This document shows positions 33,278 through 45,483 of a stretch of DNA of 64,000 nucleotides, in pieces. Under the pieces are notes generated by a model. That model was not told the DNA's origin and did not search any database. It saw only the letters and a program-made list of their open reading frames with translations. The translations under genes were made by a program, and so were the position numbers. This DNA is from Rutstroemia sp. NJR-2017a BVV2 (taxonomy: Eukaryota; Ascomycota; Leotiomycetes; Helotiales; Rutstroemiaceae). Position 1 is the stretch's first letter; each line of letters opens with the position of its first letter. The DNA is taken from contig NJPS01000008.1 in assembly GCA_002946415.1 (NCBI GenBank), positions 186,001 to 250,000 of the forward strand, given 5' to 3'.

Positions 33278-34778
33278 GATTAATTCGCTTTGTCGATTGA
33301 GAGAAAGAGCTTGAGAGAGTAAAGTTGATTCACCCAGAAGTACACGGGTGTAGAAGCCAATATGAAGTCAAAGACGTCCACAGCCTGACGCCAAAAGCCA
33401 GAAATGATAGGGTACGATTGTTTGTCGCTGCATTCATTGTCCGATTGATAACTGGTCAGCTCCAGAATTTGCGCGCATACCCCTCATGCAAGCCACCACA
33501 TTCCGGACTTGCCAACGCCCGGTTATGCTGAGATGGGCTGCCTGTATCCATGCGACTCGTTGAATCACGAGTATGAGAGGCCCGCCATCCTAGCCTTGAA
33601 CATTCAAACGTCTATCAACATCGTTAATCGTCGGCGTTCGCGTATACCTCCTATGGAAAGCTTTGCTTCTTAGCCGGTGCAAGCAAGGTAGTGGAAATAC
33701 CTTGTCCAGTAAGATGATAATACTAAGAATACAATACAGTCAATTATAGGCTTCGAAACTCCCCAAAGTCTGAATCTGCTATGTGTCACACCTACCTGGG
33801 TGGGGTGAAGGTGCTCGATGATACCCATGGGTAGCCATCCGTAGCCTAGTCAGTCCGTACTAGTTCGTTCGGCTCAGACCGCGAAGTTAAGGAGGACATT
33901 TAGTCAACTTATCAACCCAGTCAGCACCTTTCAGCCTCGATACAGTCACCGAATGATACCATTATGTATGTGTAGGTGTAGTCGCCAGGATACGTGTATC
34001 TTGCAAGCACTAACTTTGCACATCACAGATTCACAATTCAACACTACTCCTCCCATTGCAAACAATACTCGGCCGGTGATAACACTCTAAAGAGGTCTTT
34101 CATCGCATATCAGCCTACTTCATTCCGCGCCGAAGAAAACACCCATCTATCCACATGCTGCCACCAAGAGGCAATCCCACGAAATCACAAATCATACCAG
34201 GTTGAATTGAGAACGCCCAACTTAGCGTTCAATCTAAGTCAAACATCAAATATTTATCTCGAACACAATCTAAACACAACAAAGAAACGAGGCTACTAGC
34301 CGCCGGCGCGTACGTGTGGATGAAAGCAGCGAGAAAAGCGCTTCTTCTAAACATCATCAGTTCCGTGTCCCGGGTCTCGACCGCCTGGGCTTACTAGCCT
34401 GCAGGTGCTCCGGAGATGGAAAATACATACGAAGCATATTTATTTCGTTGATAAGTACACGACGAGCGGGTGGTACACACGCCAAAGTTTCGTGGTATTT
34501 TCAGATTGATTCATTTCTCAGCTACTTTGAATAGAATGGAGTGAAGTTTGGAACACACTGAATTACCAATTGAATCAGAAAAAAAAAAGCTCAAGCATAT
34601 TCCAGATCCAGTAAAACGAAACCATGACAGCAATTTTATGAGAAGAGCTAAATCAAGAACCGGAAAGCCCGTCTCCAGATAGTACTATGTGAGCAGACCA
34701 AAATCACAATAAGGAAATCCCCGATCTTCTAGGATAATCCACCGCAGCTCTTGTCCTGAATTCTGCAGTTGCGATCAC
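33278..34778. other. intergenic region, no gene seen
   Basis: About 1.5 kb. Frames at 33325-33531, 33994-34299 and 34316-34534 lack motifs. A short GACCGCGAAGTTAAGG near 33877-33892 resembles the middle of 5S rRNA, but the rest of a 5S gene is absent. A run of A occurs near 34580. Confidence 0.45.
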
Positions 34779-36942
34779 CTAGGCCTCGTGAGCTCCAATC
34801 GACGTCGTCTCCATCCTATTGAGAGCTCGCCGGCGGAGCATCATCATGTACGACTCGGAGTCGGACTCGGAGTCGACCTTGGGGTACATAAGAGCGTGAA
34901 GCATGGACTCCAGCTGGGGCCTGTCCATCAAGCTCACAACTCCCTTATTAATAGCCGGCTCCGTCGCCCTGGCCCATACTCTCAAGACCGACTCCCGATC
35001 CGCTGCACTGAGCGAATGGCGGTCGAAAAATCCCTCAAAAGTCTCGATGACAAGATTTGGAAGACGTGAATTGGGGTCTGACGATTCTTGTTGTTGAACA
35101 GATTCCTCTGCTGTCACAAAAGCATAGCTGCAGTCTAATGCGTTGTTCCCTGTCCCGAGAAGTACCAGTGTCCACTCACCCGGAATAATTTTCGAACGGT
35201 GCTTCCACCAGCCTCCGCGGGTACTCAAGCTAAAGCTGTCGCGCGGGGTTTTGTAAAGACACTCACAGACAGGGTGGATCTGGGGAGAGTTCTCGCTGCT
35301 ATCTAGGAAACTGGGCATAGCTAATTGCTTCGCAAGGTTTATCGCCACAGGATTAGACATTCCCAGATCATGATATGCTCGCTGGGCTAGTAGATATCGT
35401 AGATACTGGATCACGCCAGATATCAGTAGAGGCGGTGTAAGATTTGCCTCTTCCAGTGGAACACACGACCAAGCTTGACCAGCCATGCTATCTTTTAAAA
35501 TAACCTCAATATTAATCGTACCATCTTCATCGCGTGTCGCAAAGCCGCAACTCATAATCAAGACCTGTCGGATGATAGGCTTGATGTAACCATAAAGTGG
35601 TTTCTCTCTTGGCACCCACTTCTCCATCCTATCCAAAAGATCGTGATCATCTCTCTTGTTGATGAATGCCAATGCGAACTGTTCTGAGTCGAAAAGTTGG
35701 GTGATTGCTCCCTGAAGCAACTGAACCTTATTGCTCAACGGTATTTGTGGTGTGCCCAAAAGCCGTAGGGTCTTCAGACCTGGAAAATTACTTATGATCT
35801 CTTTCAGAGCTTCCTCGGTCAGGTTCCGGTTTCCCGATAGGTTCAAAATATCAAGCCCGTCGGGGGTGGTCGATCGCTCTTTCAGAATATCCATAATTTG
35901 TATAGAGCTAAGTTCCGAAAACGGGGTGAGATCGATAGAAGTATCGTTTTTCAAGGCAGTACTGAGAAGGCGTCGAGCGGAAACAGACTTAATGACGATG
36001 GCAGGGTCACTATATGCCATTGTTTTGACCGTTGCGTAGAAATCCCCTAGAAGCGATGCGCTTTCTAGAATGTCGGGAAGGTCTGATTCTGGACTCTCGA
36101 ATGCTGCTTGAATGGTCTTGATAAGTGTTGAGGACCTCAGTGTTGCTCGTGTTGATGGTTCAAGCTGCAACTTATCAAGAGCTGATCCGAGTCCTTCGAT
36201 GTTCAATTCCTCTAAAGCATACAACAAAATGATTAGCTACACTTCACCGAGTTTTTAACGAAATCTCAGAGGATGTTCTGGGCATAATTTGCATACCGGC
36301 ATCCATATTTCCAACCGCACGCCACTGAGAGTTGCCCTTATCATCAACGATCTCAACTCTCCAATTATCATCAGGCCAGGCGCTGTTCAAGGCTCGACCA
36401 TCGATTAGTGGCAAACCCTCATAATCTTCCACGTTGCCTTCGAACTCCTCGTATGCCCGTAAATATGTGGCAGCAGACAACGGTGTCATCAAATCTACTT
36501 CGCTCTCTGATTCCATTCCGTGAAAATCGACGAAACAATAACGCACATTTTCTAGATCGGTAATATCTAAAACAGTAATTCCATTGTTGTTATCGCCACC
36601 GTCATAGGTCATGTTGAATGGAAGAACATGAGTAACTGCATGAGAGGCTTCATCTGGTCGGAGAGAAGATCCCACAGAGAGACATGTGGTGATAAATGGA
36701 AATGGTATGTCATTAGCGTCGGCGACGCCATAAGCATCGTCTTTCGACCAGTATGCCTCATCGACACGTGTAGCTGATTGTAGTTCATGCTTGAGGGCCC
36801 ATCTATTGGCAGGGCACTGGAAGATCTTTATAAGGTTGAGGCATATTTTAATGGCCGAATATCCATAGAGCCATTCTGCGAAATTGTCAGCAGAGGGTAA
36901 AATTTCGCAATTAGTTGCTTCAAACTTGGGAAGGATATCTTT
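34779..36942 (-). CDS. unrecognised protein with LRR-like segment (5' end incomplete)
   Basis: Two exons are clear: 36297-36942 (upper limit uncertain) and 34779-36211, joined by an 85-bp intron (GTATGC...CTAATC...CTTTAG) that links GNMDA to EELNIEGLGSALDKL. The upstream frame is open to a stop just above 36942 and has no suitable Met, so at least one more 5' exon must exist, perhaps near the GTAAGT donor at about 37040. The visible part is about 690 residues. One stretch, LDILNLSGNRNLTEEALKEI followed by FPGLKTLRLLGTPQIPL, is leucine-rich-repeat-like, preceded by an IVIKSVSARRLLSTALKND region. I do not recognise the whole family. It resembles large fungal proteins of unknown function that sit beside other variable genes. 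Confidence 0.7.
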
Positions 36943-37649
36943 TTAATGAGACATGGGGCCCCAGATATATACAATCTGGAGTTTCTTCTGCACTAAAGAC
37001 GGGCCAAAGAATGGTGATGTATATATACAAATCAGACTTACGATGATGAACCGCCGCCAACCCACGATATCGATTCCCGATATTAGCAATCACAAAGAGC
37101 TAATGTCGCTGTCCCATTGTGAGAGAACGACACAACGAGTACTGTAATTGATTGGAAAGTTCAAGAATTGAGTGACCAAGAAGTCAAAGTCCGAAGTGAG
37201 AAAGAAGCTGAGATCTCGAGGTCGCGTAAGTGAATTTATCGAATAGTTGGTTGCGCGACCGAGAAGAGGGGTGTAAATTCGCGACAGAGGCACGAAACAA
37301 CGTGACCGAGAAACGGGGGCTGCTGCCTTCCACATGCATATGCAAGTATTTTCTTTTTTAGGCAGGAATTTGATATGTCGCTTTTTTGGAGTCCAACTCT
37401 AGTAGTAGACTCGGCCTCCCTTCCCCCACAGTTCAGGAAACAATCCGTATTCTATTTTCTCCTCCAAGCCTCGTTAGGCTCCGAAGCCATTTTGGCGGAC
37501 TTGGGAAGATCGGCCGTGGATAAATGCATGCCATATAGACCTTGCAACAAGGTGGCTTTCGTAACGACATGAGATTGATCCAGCTATATACACGATAGAG
37601 TACCCAGAAACAATATACTAGGCATGGTCATAACGTTCACCACATTCAA
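36943..37649. other. likely 5' part of the gene to the left plus spacer
   Basis: A minus-strand donor-like GTAAGT near 37040 follows a plausible coding stretch (37045-37110), which may be the missing first exon of the LRR-like gene. No ATG could be joined with confidence. The remainder holds nothing recognisable. Confidence 0.35.
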
Positions 37650-39285
37650 TCAAACATTTGCCCTCTTTTTAATGCCCACCATGCATTCCAATGGCTTCCG
37701 CAAAAATCCTTCTCTTGTCTCCAACTTATCTTGGTACAGATCAAACTCATATCTCCTGAAAGTCGTACTAACTATCAGAGCCAATTCCATTTCCGCTACA
37801 TTTCTCCCAACACAACTTCTTGGTCCGTAGCTGAATGGGATGAAGCTGTTCTTTTGCCTCTCAGTTAGATTGTCCCATCTATCCGGAACAAATTCATCTG
37901 CGTCCTCTCCCCAGATCTCCTTGGAGTGATGGATAGTATATGCTGGTACAGATAGAACGGTATATGCGGGGAAGAAACGTCCGCATACTTCAGCTCCTCC
38001 AGGAGGGACAACACGTGGTAGTCCTAGAGATGAAGTGGAATGGATGCGAAGAGTCTCCTGAATGACATTATTCAAGTATTTCAAATCTTTGACCATGTTG
38101 AAGGTTGGGACATCGACACCGACCGGGATAGCATCATCTAGCTCCTTCTGCAGCTTTGCAAGCACACCTGGTGTCTTGCAGATCCAATAAAGAATGGCAC
38201 ACGAAGTGTTAGATGTAGTATCAGAACCAGCGATAAGTTGGGTTAAAGCTTCAGCAGTGAGCTCCGCTCGGCCGAGCTTGGCGCCCGATTCGTCTTTTCC
38301 CTCCATGAGACGAGCCAGAAGATCAACACGCTCCACATCTTGTTTGCTTTCGAGACGTTGGCTCACTCGTGCAACAGCAATGCCAGCCAGGTTCTCCACA
38401 GCTGCGAGACCTTGGCTGAAAAATGGATCAGGTAAATATTTGGCATATGGCTTCAGTTGGGGAAGACAGCCAAGAGTGCCGGAAACCTCACCACGACGGT
38501 TAAGAACTTCGACAGCCGGAGCGTATGTAATTGGGGCGTCTGGTGTCTTCCTGATTTCTGTTATATCTTTGCCCTTCTCTAACATGCCAAATGGAGCTCC
38601 AAATGCGAGATCGCCAATAATATCGAAAGCGAGATAGTTGAACCACTGTATATAATGTGTTAATATACACAATCAGATAGAGTGTGATTTGAAGTAGGAG
38701 ATTCCACATACGTGAAGGCAATCAATCTTTGCATACTGCCCTTGGGCGTTGTTGGACAAGGTATCCCATTGCCTCACAAACAAATCCAAATTACCATGCA
38801 TATATTGCTCAAATTGGCCGATGCTCTTTGCAGAGAATGTATGCGAAATCGTCTTTCGCTTCCTCGTGTGCTCGGCGCGATCTCGAGTGTTGAAGAGGCC
38901 TCTTTGGATTGAGACGAAAGCATCATAATACTCGCTGTGAAAATGGTTAACCCCGCAAAAAAGTTCACACCGAGAGGGAAACTCACGACTTCAAGAAGCC
39001 GTTTCCATGGCCGTAGACAATTTGAATAGCAGAATCATCTGCAATACTGACATGATCCGGTTGGATGCGAACGAACTTCCCATACTTTTTATGCGCATCG
39101 TCTACACTCAGGTACCGTTTTCCTTGACGAGCCTGGAGCAAGAGCCATAGTCGAGTAAACCTGGCCGCGATGGGTCCAGGGATATCTCTAAGGGCAGCGT
39201 TGGAGGTAAAGTATGGTACGACGAAGAATATGAAAAGAGCGACAGGAATAGTATATGGCGTAACCAAAAAGTCGAGGACGGCCAT
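37650..39285 (-). CDS. bphA: cytochrome P450, CYP53-type benzoate 4-monooxygenase
   Basis: Three exons: 38987-39285, 38712-38934 and 37650-38645. The introns are 52 and 66 bp, and 1518 nt encode 505 residues. An N-terminal membrane anchor is followed by the Pro-rich hinge (LRDIPGPIAARFTRLW). The I-helix is LIAGSDTTSNTSCAILYW, the ExxR motif is QETLRIHSTSS, and the heme loop is FSYGPRSCVGRNVAEMEL. HKKYGKFVRIQPDHVSIADD, VYGHGNGFLKSEYYDAFVS and WFNYLAFDIIGDLAFGAPFG are characteristic of CYP53 enzymes, which para-hydroxylate benzoate to 4-hydroxybenzoate in the ER, feeding the beta-ketoadipate route. They are a known detoxification step for plant-derived aromatics. The assignment to CYP53 is strong; activity on benzoate itself is inferred. 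It lies head-to-tail with RPE, not in an operon. Confidence 0.93.
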
Positions 39286-39948
39286 TTTGGCTTGCTAATA
39301 TGTGGTTAAAAATGCCGAAGGTGTTGCAGCTGCAGGGTTGAACGAAGCTCTGAACACAACGTTATTTTGAACGATGGCCAGAATATCCACTTTGGTACAC
39401 AACCTCATCAATTGAAATTGTCATGAGGGCAAGAGCAAGAAGGGCAGCGACATTGAGTTCAATTATACTTGAAGGATATCACACTACTATGTGCCGATTC
39501 TGGGGCCGTTCGCCCCGCGTTTCTCGTACTGGCAAGCCATTTCACGCTGACCCTTATCCCCATACTTTCCGCTCCGTACTAAAGAATAGGGTTTGATTCG
39601 CGCAAACCAATCATAGGAGACTAAATTATATTTATCACGGCGTTCGCTCGGAGTCTTCAGCCTCTTTTACTTCACATGAGTGTCCAGATAAAATTGATGA
39701 CATTGCTCTCAGGGTATTCAACTACCTTACCTTGAAGCCGACAAGGTTATATCCGCTTCATGCATGAATCTCTAACGTTGTCATGCTGCGCACACCATCA
39801 GCGGATCGGATAGGTCGGAAACCTTCCGCTCATTCTCGATTTACATGATTGCTTAGCGCAATGTTATCCATTATAGGAAACCTGCTTCAAATACGATGCG
39901 CTGGCTTCCGTCCGCAAGCAGCGATATTCTACCGACGGCGTATTACCG
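39286..39948. other. promoter region of the CYP53 gene
   Basis: A 663-bp spacer between the 3' end of RPE and the CYP53 start. No coding frame or clear regulatory site was recognised. Confidence 0.45.
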
Positions 39949-40888
39949 TCATAGCTTCCCTCTTCTGCTATCAACAGCCTGTCGAAGCTTGGCAATGACT
40001 TCTGAAGGATCCTTGGCTCCAAACACAGCACTCCCGGCCACGATAACGTTTGCTCCAGCATCGGCAGCTTGATCAATTGTCCCGGGTCCCAAGCCGCCAT
40101 CAACCTCAATGTTGAGGTCGGGATATCGCTTTCTCAATTCTGTAACCTTTGGCAATTCGGATGCCATAAACTTTTGTCCTCCAAATCCGGGATGTACAGT
40201 CATTACTAGAACCATCTGGCATCGTCAATCACCCAACCCGTCTTCTTCAGATGCGGGGCACACTCACATCTGGCTTTTCCTTCTCATCAGAACTCTCGAG
40301 AATATCCCACAAGACATCGACCTTTGTATCCGGCTTGATTGCTATTCCAGCTAACATTCCACAGTCATGTATATATCGAATCAACTCCTTGGGACTCGTC
40401 TTCGAATCACTCGTAGCTTCCGGACTTTCCGCTGCAGTACTTGAGATGGCAGCTTCGTAGTGGAAGCAATACAAGTCACATCCCGCCTTCTGAAACTCCT
40501 TGACCCATTTTTTCGGCTGCGTACATCATTCCGTCAGTCTCCCTCCTTGAGATTGGCAGGTCATGAAATTCTATACCTCTGCAATCATCATATGGCAGTC
40601 GAATGTTCCCTTTCCATGCTTGTTGCTTGGTCGGTCGACATGGCTTCTAATCTTGGTGACAACGGGGGCTCCGAATGTAATGTTTGGCACAAAATGCCCG
40701 TCCATGATATCCACCTAGCAGCGAAAGATCTCGAGTTAGCTTCTTGCTTCTTCACCTCACGCGGCATCCCGGAGTCTACATACATGGAGCCAATCCGCTC
40801 CATTTCCGATCGTATCAGAACATTCTTTTCCGAGTTTTGCGAAATCTGCGGACAGAATGGACGGAGCGATAATCGCGGGAGGCGACAT
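39949..40888 (-). CDS. RPE1: ribulose-phosphate 3-epimerase
   Basis: Four exons: 40784-40888, 40577-40714, 40268-40516 and 39949-40215. The introns are 69, 60 and 52 bp, and 759 nt encode 252 residues. The TIM-barrel enzyme begins [20 protein letters not shown]. The metal and catalytic residues are visible: [39 protein letters not shown] and [12 protein letters not shown] (His, Asp, His and the final catalytic Asp). It interconverts ribulose-5-phosphate and xylulose-5-phosphate in the cytosolic pentose phosphate pathway. A short Ser/Thr/Glu-rich insert after FHYEAAISS is longer than in bacteria and usual in fungi. It is divergent from the small gene at 41612. No oddities. Confidence 0.95.
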
Positions 40889-41611
40889 GTTCAGGGAAAT
40901 AGTTCAGAGGTATGCTGACTATGTAGTAAGAAATTATGCATTCAGAGTCTGCCAGAGACACATGAGTTTATTTACTCTGCTTCAGCAATGACGCTGTCAG
41001 ATTCTTGGTGGGGTTTTTATAGCCTATAATTCGAGGCATAAATTATTATCGATAAGAGGTGTGCACGGATCTCTTTGCGATAAGGACGACACGAGAGAGC
41101 TTTGACCAGACGTGCCAGACAAATGCGGGGAAGTCAAATCAAGCAATAGTGGCAATGTGTATCACGATGCCGCCGGATCTTATTCCATTTCTAGCAGACT
41201 TTCCAACCCGCACCCAATCAATGCAGGCGATGAAATATCCGCATGGTACAAAAGCTTGATTTCCATACTCTTCTCTCTCGTATACCATCGTCGTCCTTCG
41301 TCTCGGGGAATACAGCAGCGTACAACGCTCAATATATGAATATATGACTACAAACCGTCGGGCTATTACGACAAATTTCATGTGTCTATCCATATATCTA
41401 CCTTTCTGAGTGATCAAGTGCTTCAAATCCCTCAATCTTCACGGGCTCGTACGATGTGACGGGCCTTTTGCTCCAAGCATAAATCGCACGATTTCTCTAC
41501 ATTTATCTGCCACATTGTGTTGTTGGACAGCTATCTCTGTTCTCTTTTCCCTCAATTCTTCGTCATTTATACTGGCGCGAAGTCCGCCTGGAACCCATAC
41601 GACAAGAAACC
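40889..41611. other. divergent promoter region
   Basis: It lies between RPE (leftward) and the unknown gene at 41612 (rightward). Overlapping frames around 41059-41435 are on both strands and lack motifs. Confidence 0.45.
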
Positions 41612-42442
41612 ATGATGGCCACCGTTCCATTGCTCATGGCGTATCGGACGCAAGCCGATGTAGCTGCTCCCTACAGTCGCTATAGCTCACCTGCATTTCC
41701 CGCCTTCAGTCCGTATGAGTAAGTGCTCGCCCTCACATATCGCATTCGAATTGAGAGATCCCTATTCCCGTTCTACATCTCGCTCGTGCATTTTGACGCC
41801 CATTGCAGCACAAGCGTTTGAAACATATCCCTCGTCTCTCCATCATTCGCAGCGTCACACGAGCTACTAACACTCCTCTGACAGCTCCGACAATGAGCCT
41901 CTTCTCCCTTCCAATCATCGATCACCTCTATCTCACTATCCTTATACACCACATACCTACTCCCAGCACATGTACGCCGCACCGCAATTCGTCAACACTC
42001 GCTTGACCGATGACTCCATCATTCCGGCGATTGTCATCGATGTTATCCCCAAAGAAGGAGAGCACCACGAACCTTCTGACGACGATAAGAATCATCATGG
42101 GCGCCGATCCGGGCTTTTACGACGAGTGATGCACAAGGAGAAGAAAGATAAAGGGAATAGTGGCGAACATGATGGTCCGAGAAGGATTACCAAGGTAGTT
42201 TATATGCCCAGGAGAGAGTATGTACTCCTACACTACCACTTTTGGAAATCGTATGGAAGATGCATGTTAATTAACTCTCATCTGTTGACAGCTATCACAA
42301 GTGGTTCGCCAGAGGTCACGGAGGGGAATATATTGGCACAGAACCACACAAGCGATGGACTGAAGAAGAATTGGAAACAACTTTTGGGAGGTACAGACCG
42401 CCTGTGAACAGGAAAAGTGGGATATTCTGGGGACGTGGTTGA
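41612..42442 (+). CDS. small unrecognised conserved-looking protein
   Basis: Three exons: 41612-41718, 41885-42217 and 42292-42442. The introns are 166 and 74 bp, both with standard donors and CTAAC/CTGAC-type branch sites; 591 nt encode 196 residues. The frame becomes continuous only with these splices: FSPYDSDNEPLLPSNH, then MPRRDYHKWFARGHGGEY. The middle is His, Asp and Lys rich (HHEPSDDDKNHHGRRSGLLR). The C-terminus, GTEPHKRWTEEELETTFGRY, is the most structured part and likely the conserved domain. I do not recognise the family. No signal peptide or membrane span. It could be a basic cytosolic or nuclear protein. Confidence 0.75.
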
Positions 42443-42734
42443 TTTATGCAGGGACAGTTTGAATAATTTTCTCCCACAAATGACCAAGACACGCAGAATG
42501 TATCATTGTGGGTCAGATGCGAGTTTGGTTGAGAAGCCTGCTGGAATGCGAGGAAGGATATTTCGAAATTATCTATGTGGTTTTTGGAGTTAATATACCC
42601 GGGAAGTCGGAAGTTGAATAACGGAGCAACGCCTTGCAATTTCAGTTCTATGAGTAGTATTACAATATAATTGACGTGAAAAATCGTCTCATCATTGCTA
42701 CGCAATCAATAACAGCTTCTTCCATTCGCCCCTC

Positions 42735-44605
42735 CTACTCAACAGCAGGGAATAGTTTGATTTTCACTTCTGCGGGAGACAAAGTCAACGATAGCTTTTT
42801 CTGAATTTTTTCGTTCATGTCTGCTGCTTCGATCCTTTCGTACTTCTGCAACAATCGTGCAATCACAAAACTTGCTTCGTTAAGAGCGTATTGTTCTATT
42901 CCGAGTCAGCATACGCACACTTCCACCTGCAAAGGGAATCGCAGAGCGAAAACAAGAAAAAGGAAACTGTTAACATACGCCCAATACAAACTCTCGGCCC
43001 CCCGTTGAACCCCAAGAACTCCCACCCCAACTTCCTCCCCACCCATCGTTCCGGCCTCCACTCCTCTGCATCCTCACCCCAGAGATCTTTTCGCCTGTGC
43101 AATACATACGACGAATAACTAACCACCTCCCCTTCCCGCACCGCCACCGGACTTCTCCCGTCTGCTCCCCCACCCACAGGTAATATGGTGTCGCGGATCG
43201 CCGTGCGGCTATTAATCGGGTTTACAGGGTAGACGCGAATGGTTTCGTAGAGCAGGTGCGTGAGCTCTTTGCATGCTTTCAGGCTTGTGAAGGTCATGGG
43301 TTGGGTGGGGGAGGTGGCTGTCCCGAAGTGTGAGAGGACTGCAGAGCGGTATTGCGCGTAGATTGCTGGGTTGCGAGAAAGTAGAGCGATGGTCCAGGAG
43401 AGTAGCGCGGCGGTGGTGTCGCGGCCGGCGAGGAGGACATGCAGCATTTGGTCGCGGAGCTCGATGGGGTCGCGGGTCTGGTGAGTGAGGGCGTTGAGGA
43501 GGACGAATTTCTCTTTGCCGTGCTCGTCGGTAGGAGGTACTGGGCGCTTGGTGTTAAGTGCGGATTGGACGAATCGTGAAGTGAAGTCTTTGCATGTTTG
43601 GCATGCGTCTCTGAATCTCTTGGATCGAGCAAGCCACCAGAGCTTGGAGAGACGGAGTCGCCAGATGATGTATTCTTGTGAGTAGGTCATGGCTTCGACG
43701 AATTTCTCTTCTTCTTGTAGGTCCTTTTTGTTCCCGGAGTCCTCCGAATGCAGGGCTGTGGTTTGACTATTGACAGATTGACCGAAGAGGAACTCGGTGC
43801 TGACATCCATTGTGAAGCGGAATAGAAGCGGAGCGATATCTACTGTTTCAAAGCTGTTTTGAGGAAGAGCTCGATAGAGAATCTGAAGATGACGTCCTGC
43901 GGCTTCGAGATCACTGACTTGATCTCTAGAGAACTGTGGCTTCAGCTGCTGTCTGTAACGCGCCCAGGCTTCTCCGTCTGAGGTGAAGATCCCATGCCCA
44001 AGTAGCTCGAACATGTTCCCACTCCTGATTTCTCCGAGTGAATAGTCGTTGAATCTTGTGGCGAGGATAGCTTGCAGGTTCTCGGGATCGGATGTGGAAA
44101 CGAGAGAGTTGGAGCCTAGGCGGGATCGGTATGTTGTGCTACCGACAGTTTGGTATTGTGGTAGAATGATATCCTCAAACACATCGAGATCTATGTTATC
44201 GTGAGCATAATTTCCAGCATCTGGGGGCTCGATGTCTTCGCTTAACGAATGACGAGTGTAAAAGAAAGGGGCTGTCCCAAACAGCCAATAATGGCTTCAG
44301 CATACAGCGGAGGAACACATAGGTAGACTTCTACCCAAGCTTGTCCTGGCCCACCAAGCACCGAGATGTCTTTCGAGAAAGGGTATCTACCTACCCTTCT
44401 TGGGCTTCAACAACAACATCGCAAACCTTCCGATACCATCCAGCGACAAGTTCTCTGACATTCTCGGTTCTTTACATCCGTTCTCCTCTCCCCACTTCCT
44501 CAAAGCCCTCCATCTCAATCGATCCGTTACCCAAGAATATGTAATCCAAATAACCAGGGGGATCAGGCTACTGCTCAGATACGATACCGGCATTTTGCCG
44601 GACAT
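42735..44605 (-). CDS. cytochrome P450, CYP52-like
   Basis: Three exons: 44395-44605, 42979-44220 and 42735-42895, with introns of 174 and 83 bp. The coding sum of 1614 nt gives 537 residues. An N-terminal anchor (YLSSSLIPLVIWITYSWVTD) is followed by RKWGEENGCKEP, the usual CYP52-clan opening. The I-helix is LLAGRDTTAALLSW, ExxR is YETIRVYPVNP, and the heme loop is FNGGPRVCIGQQYALNEA, which spans the last splice and is the clan signature. Related fungal enzymes hydroxylate alkanes and fatty acids at the terminal carbon in the ER. The substrate here is not known. The first intron is long and its acceptor (CCCCCAG before ATGCTGG) was chosen to preserve frame, so the N-terminal join is the least certain part. 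The coding strand is G-rich at its 3' end. Confidence 0.88.
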
Positions 44606-45483
44606 AATATTATTTGGGAGTTGAAAGAGTTCGAAACAGTCCGAAGAAGAATGGACATGATGAACCAGCAGACGAAGAGCCAAGATAGCCAGTTTATATA
44701 GCTACAATACATGTTCGCGAGCAGTCCTACTATGGCCGCAAAGGCAGACCAGATCACAATGCGAATGCGAAATAATTGACCCTTCTCCGTATTTATGAAT
44801 TGAATATGCATATCTTATGTATTTCATGGGTCGTGATAGACAAGACAATGACAAGCGAATGCGAATGCGAAGCGAGAACTGTGGAGATTCGCGAACGGGT
44901 TACGAAAGTACGGAAGTACTGTACAGTAGCGCTCATACCCCAGCCTCTAGGCTTCTGGAACAACTTCAATTCAACATTCTCGGGCTGATCATACTCGGAA
45001 CTGGGTCGTCATTTACGATAGACCTATGGGAGATATATAGCGGATCGGATGCGGTATAGACCTATCGGGAGCTGTAGATCTATCAGAAGAATACTATCGC
45101 ATAAACAAATAGACTTCAAGCAAGCCATGCCGGCGCTACCCAACCTCACTAGCACACCACTAAGTACTTACGTCGGCGCCATCCAACCTCACTGTCCCAG
45201 TACTTCCCAGCGTCATCGGTGTACCACTAATCACCCATTGCTTCGTAGATTATAATTGTAGCTCTATAGGAAGACTCGCTTGTTCATAGGCCTATTGGGA
45301 CTTATAGGCCTATCGGACCTTATAGTTAATTAAGATAAGATGATGTGTTCGTAGCCGTGACATTGAGTTGGGGGTTGCCAGCAGATTTCATGGAATCCGG
45401 ATGCCCGCCAATTCTTCGCATCTTCCTCCTGCTACTCCTCTCTCGTCGCTGTAACTATCCACTGCCATCGAGGGTTTCAGACT
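44606..45483. repeat. patch of ATAGRCCTAT repeats in an intergenic spacer
   Basis: The core GATAGACCTATGGGAGA (45016) recurs as ATAGACCTATCGGGA (about 45055), GTAGATCTATCAGAAG (45073), CATAGGCCTATTGGGA (45285) and TATAGGCCTATCGGAC (45303). The last two are a near 18-bp tandem. Between them, CGGCGCTACCCAACCTCACT (45131) is repeated as CGGCGCCATCCAACCTCACT (45174). ATAGGCCTAT is itself palindromic. This looks like a decayed repetitive element or a set of protein-binding sites. No coding frame is supported. Confidence 0.55.

Noticed and set aside
33871..33892. 5S rRNA-like core (GACCGCGAAGTTAAGG)
   Set aside because: Only about 16 bases fit. The conserved 5' and 3' arms and overall 120-base pattern are absent, so it may be chance or a very old fragment.
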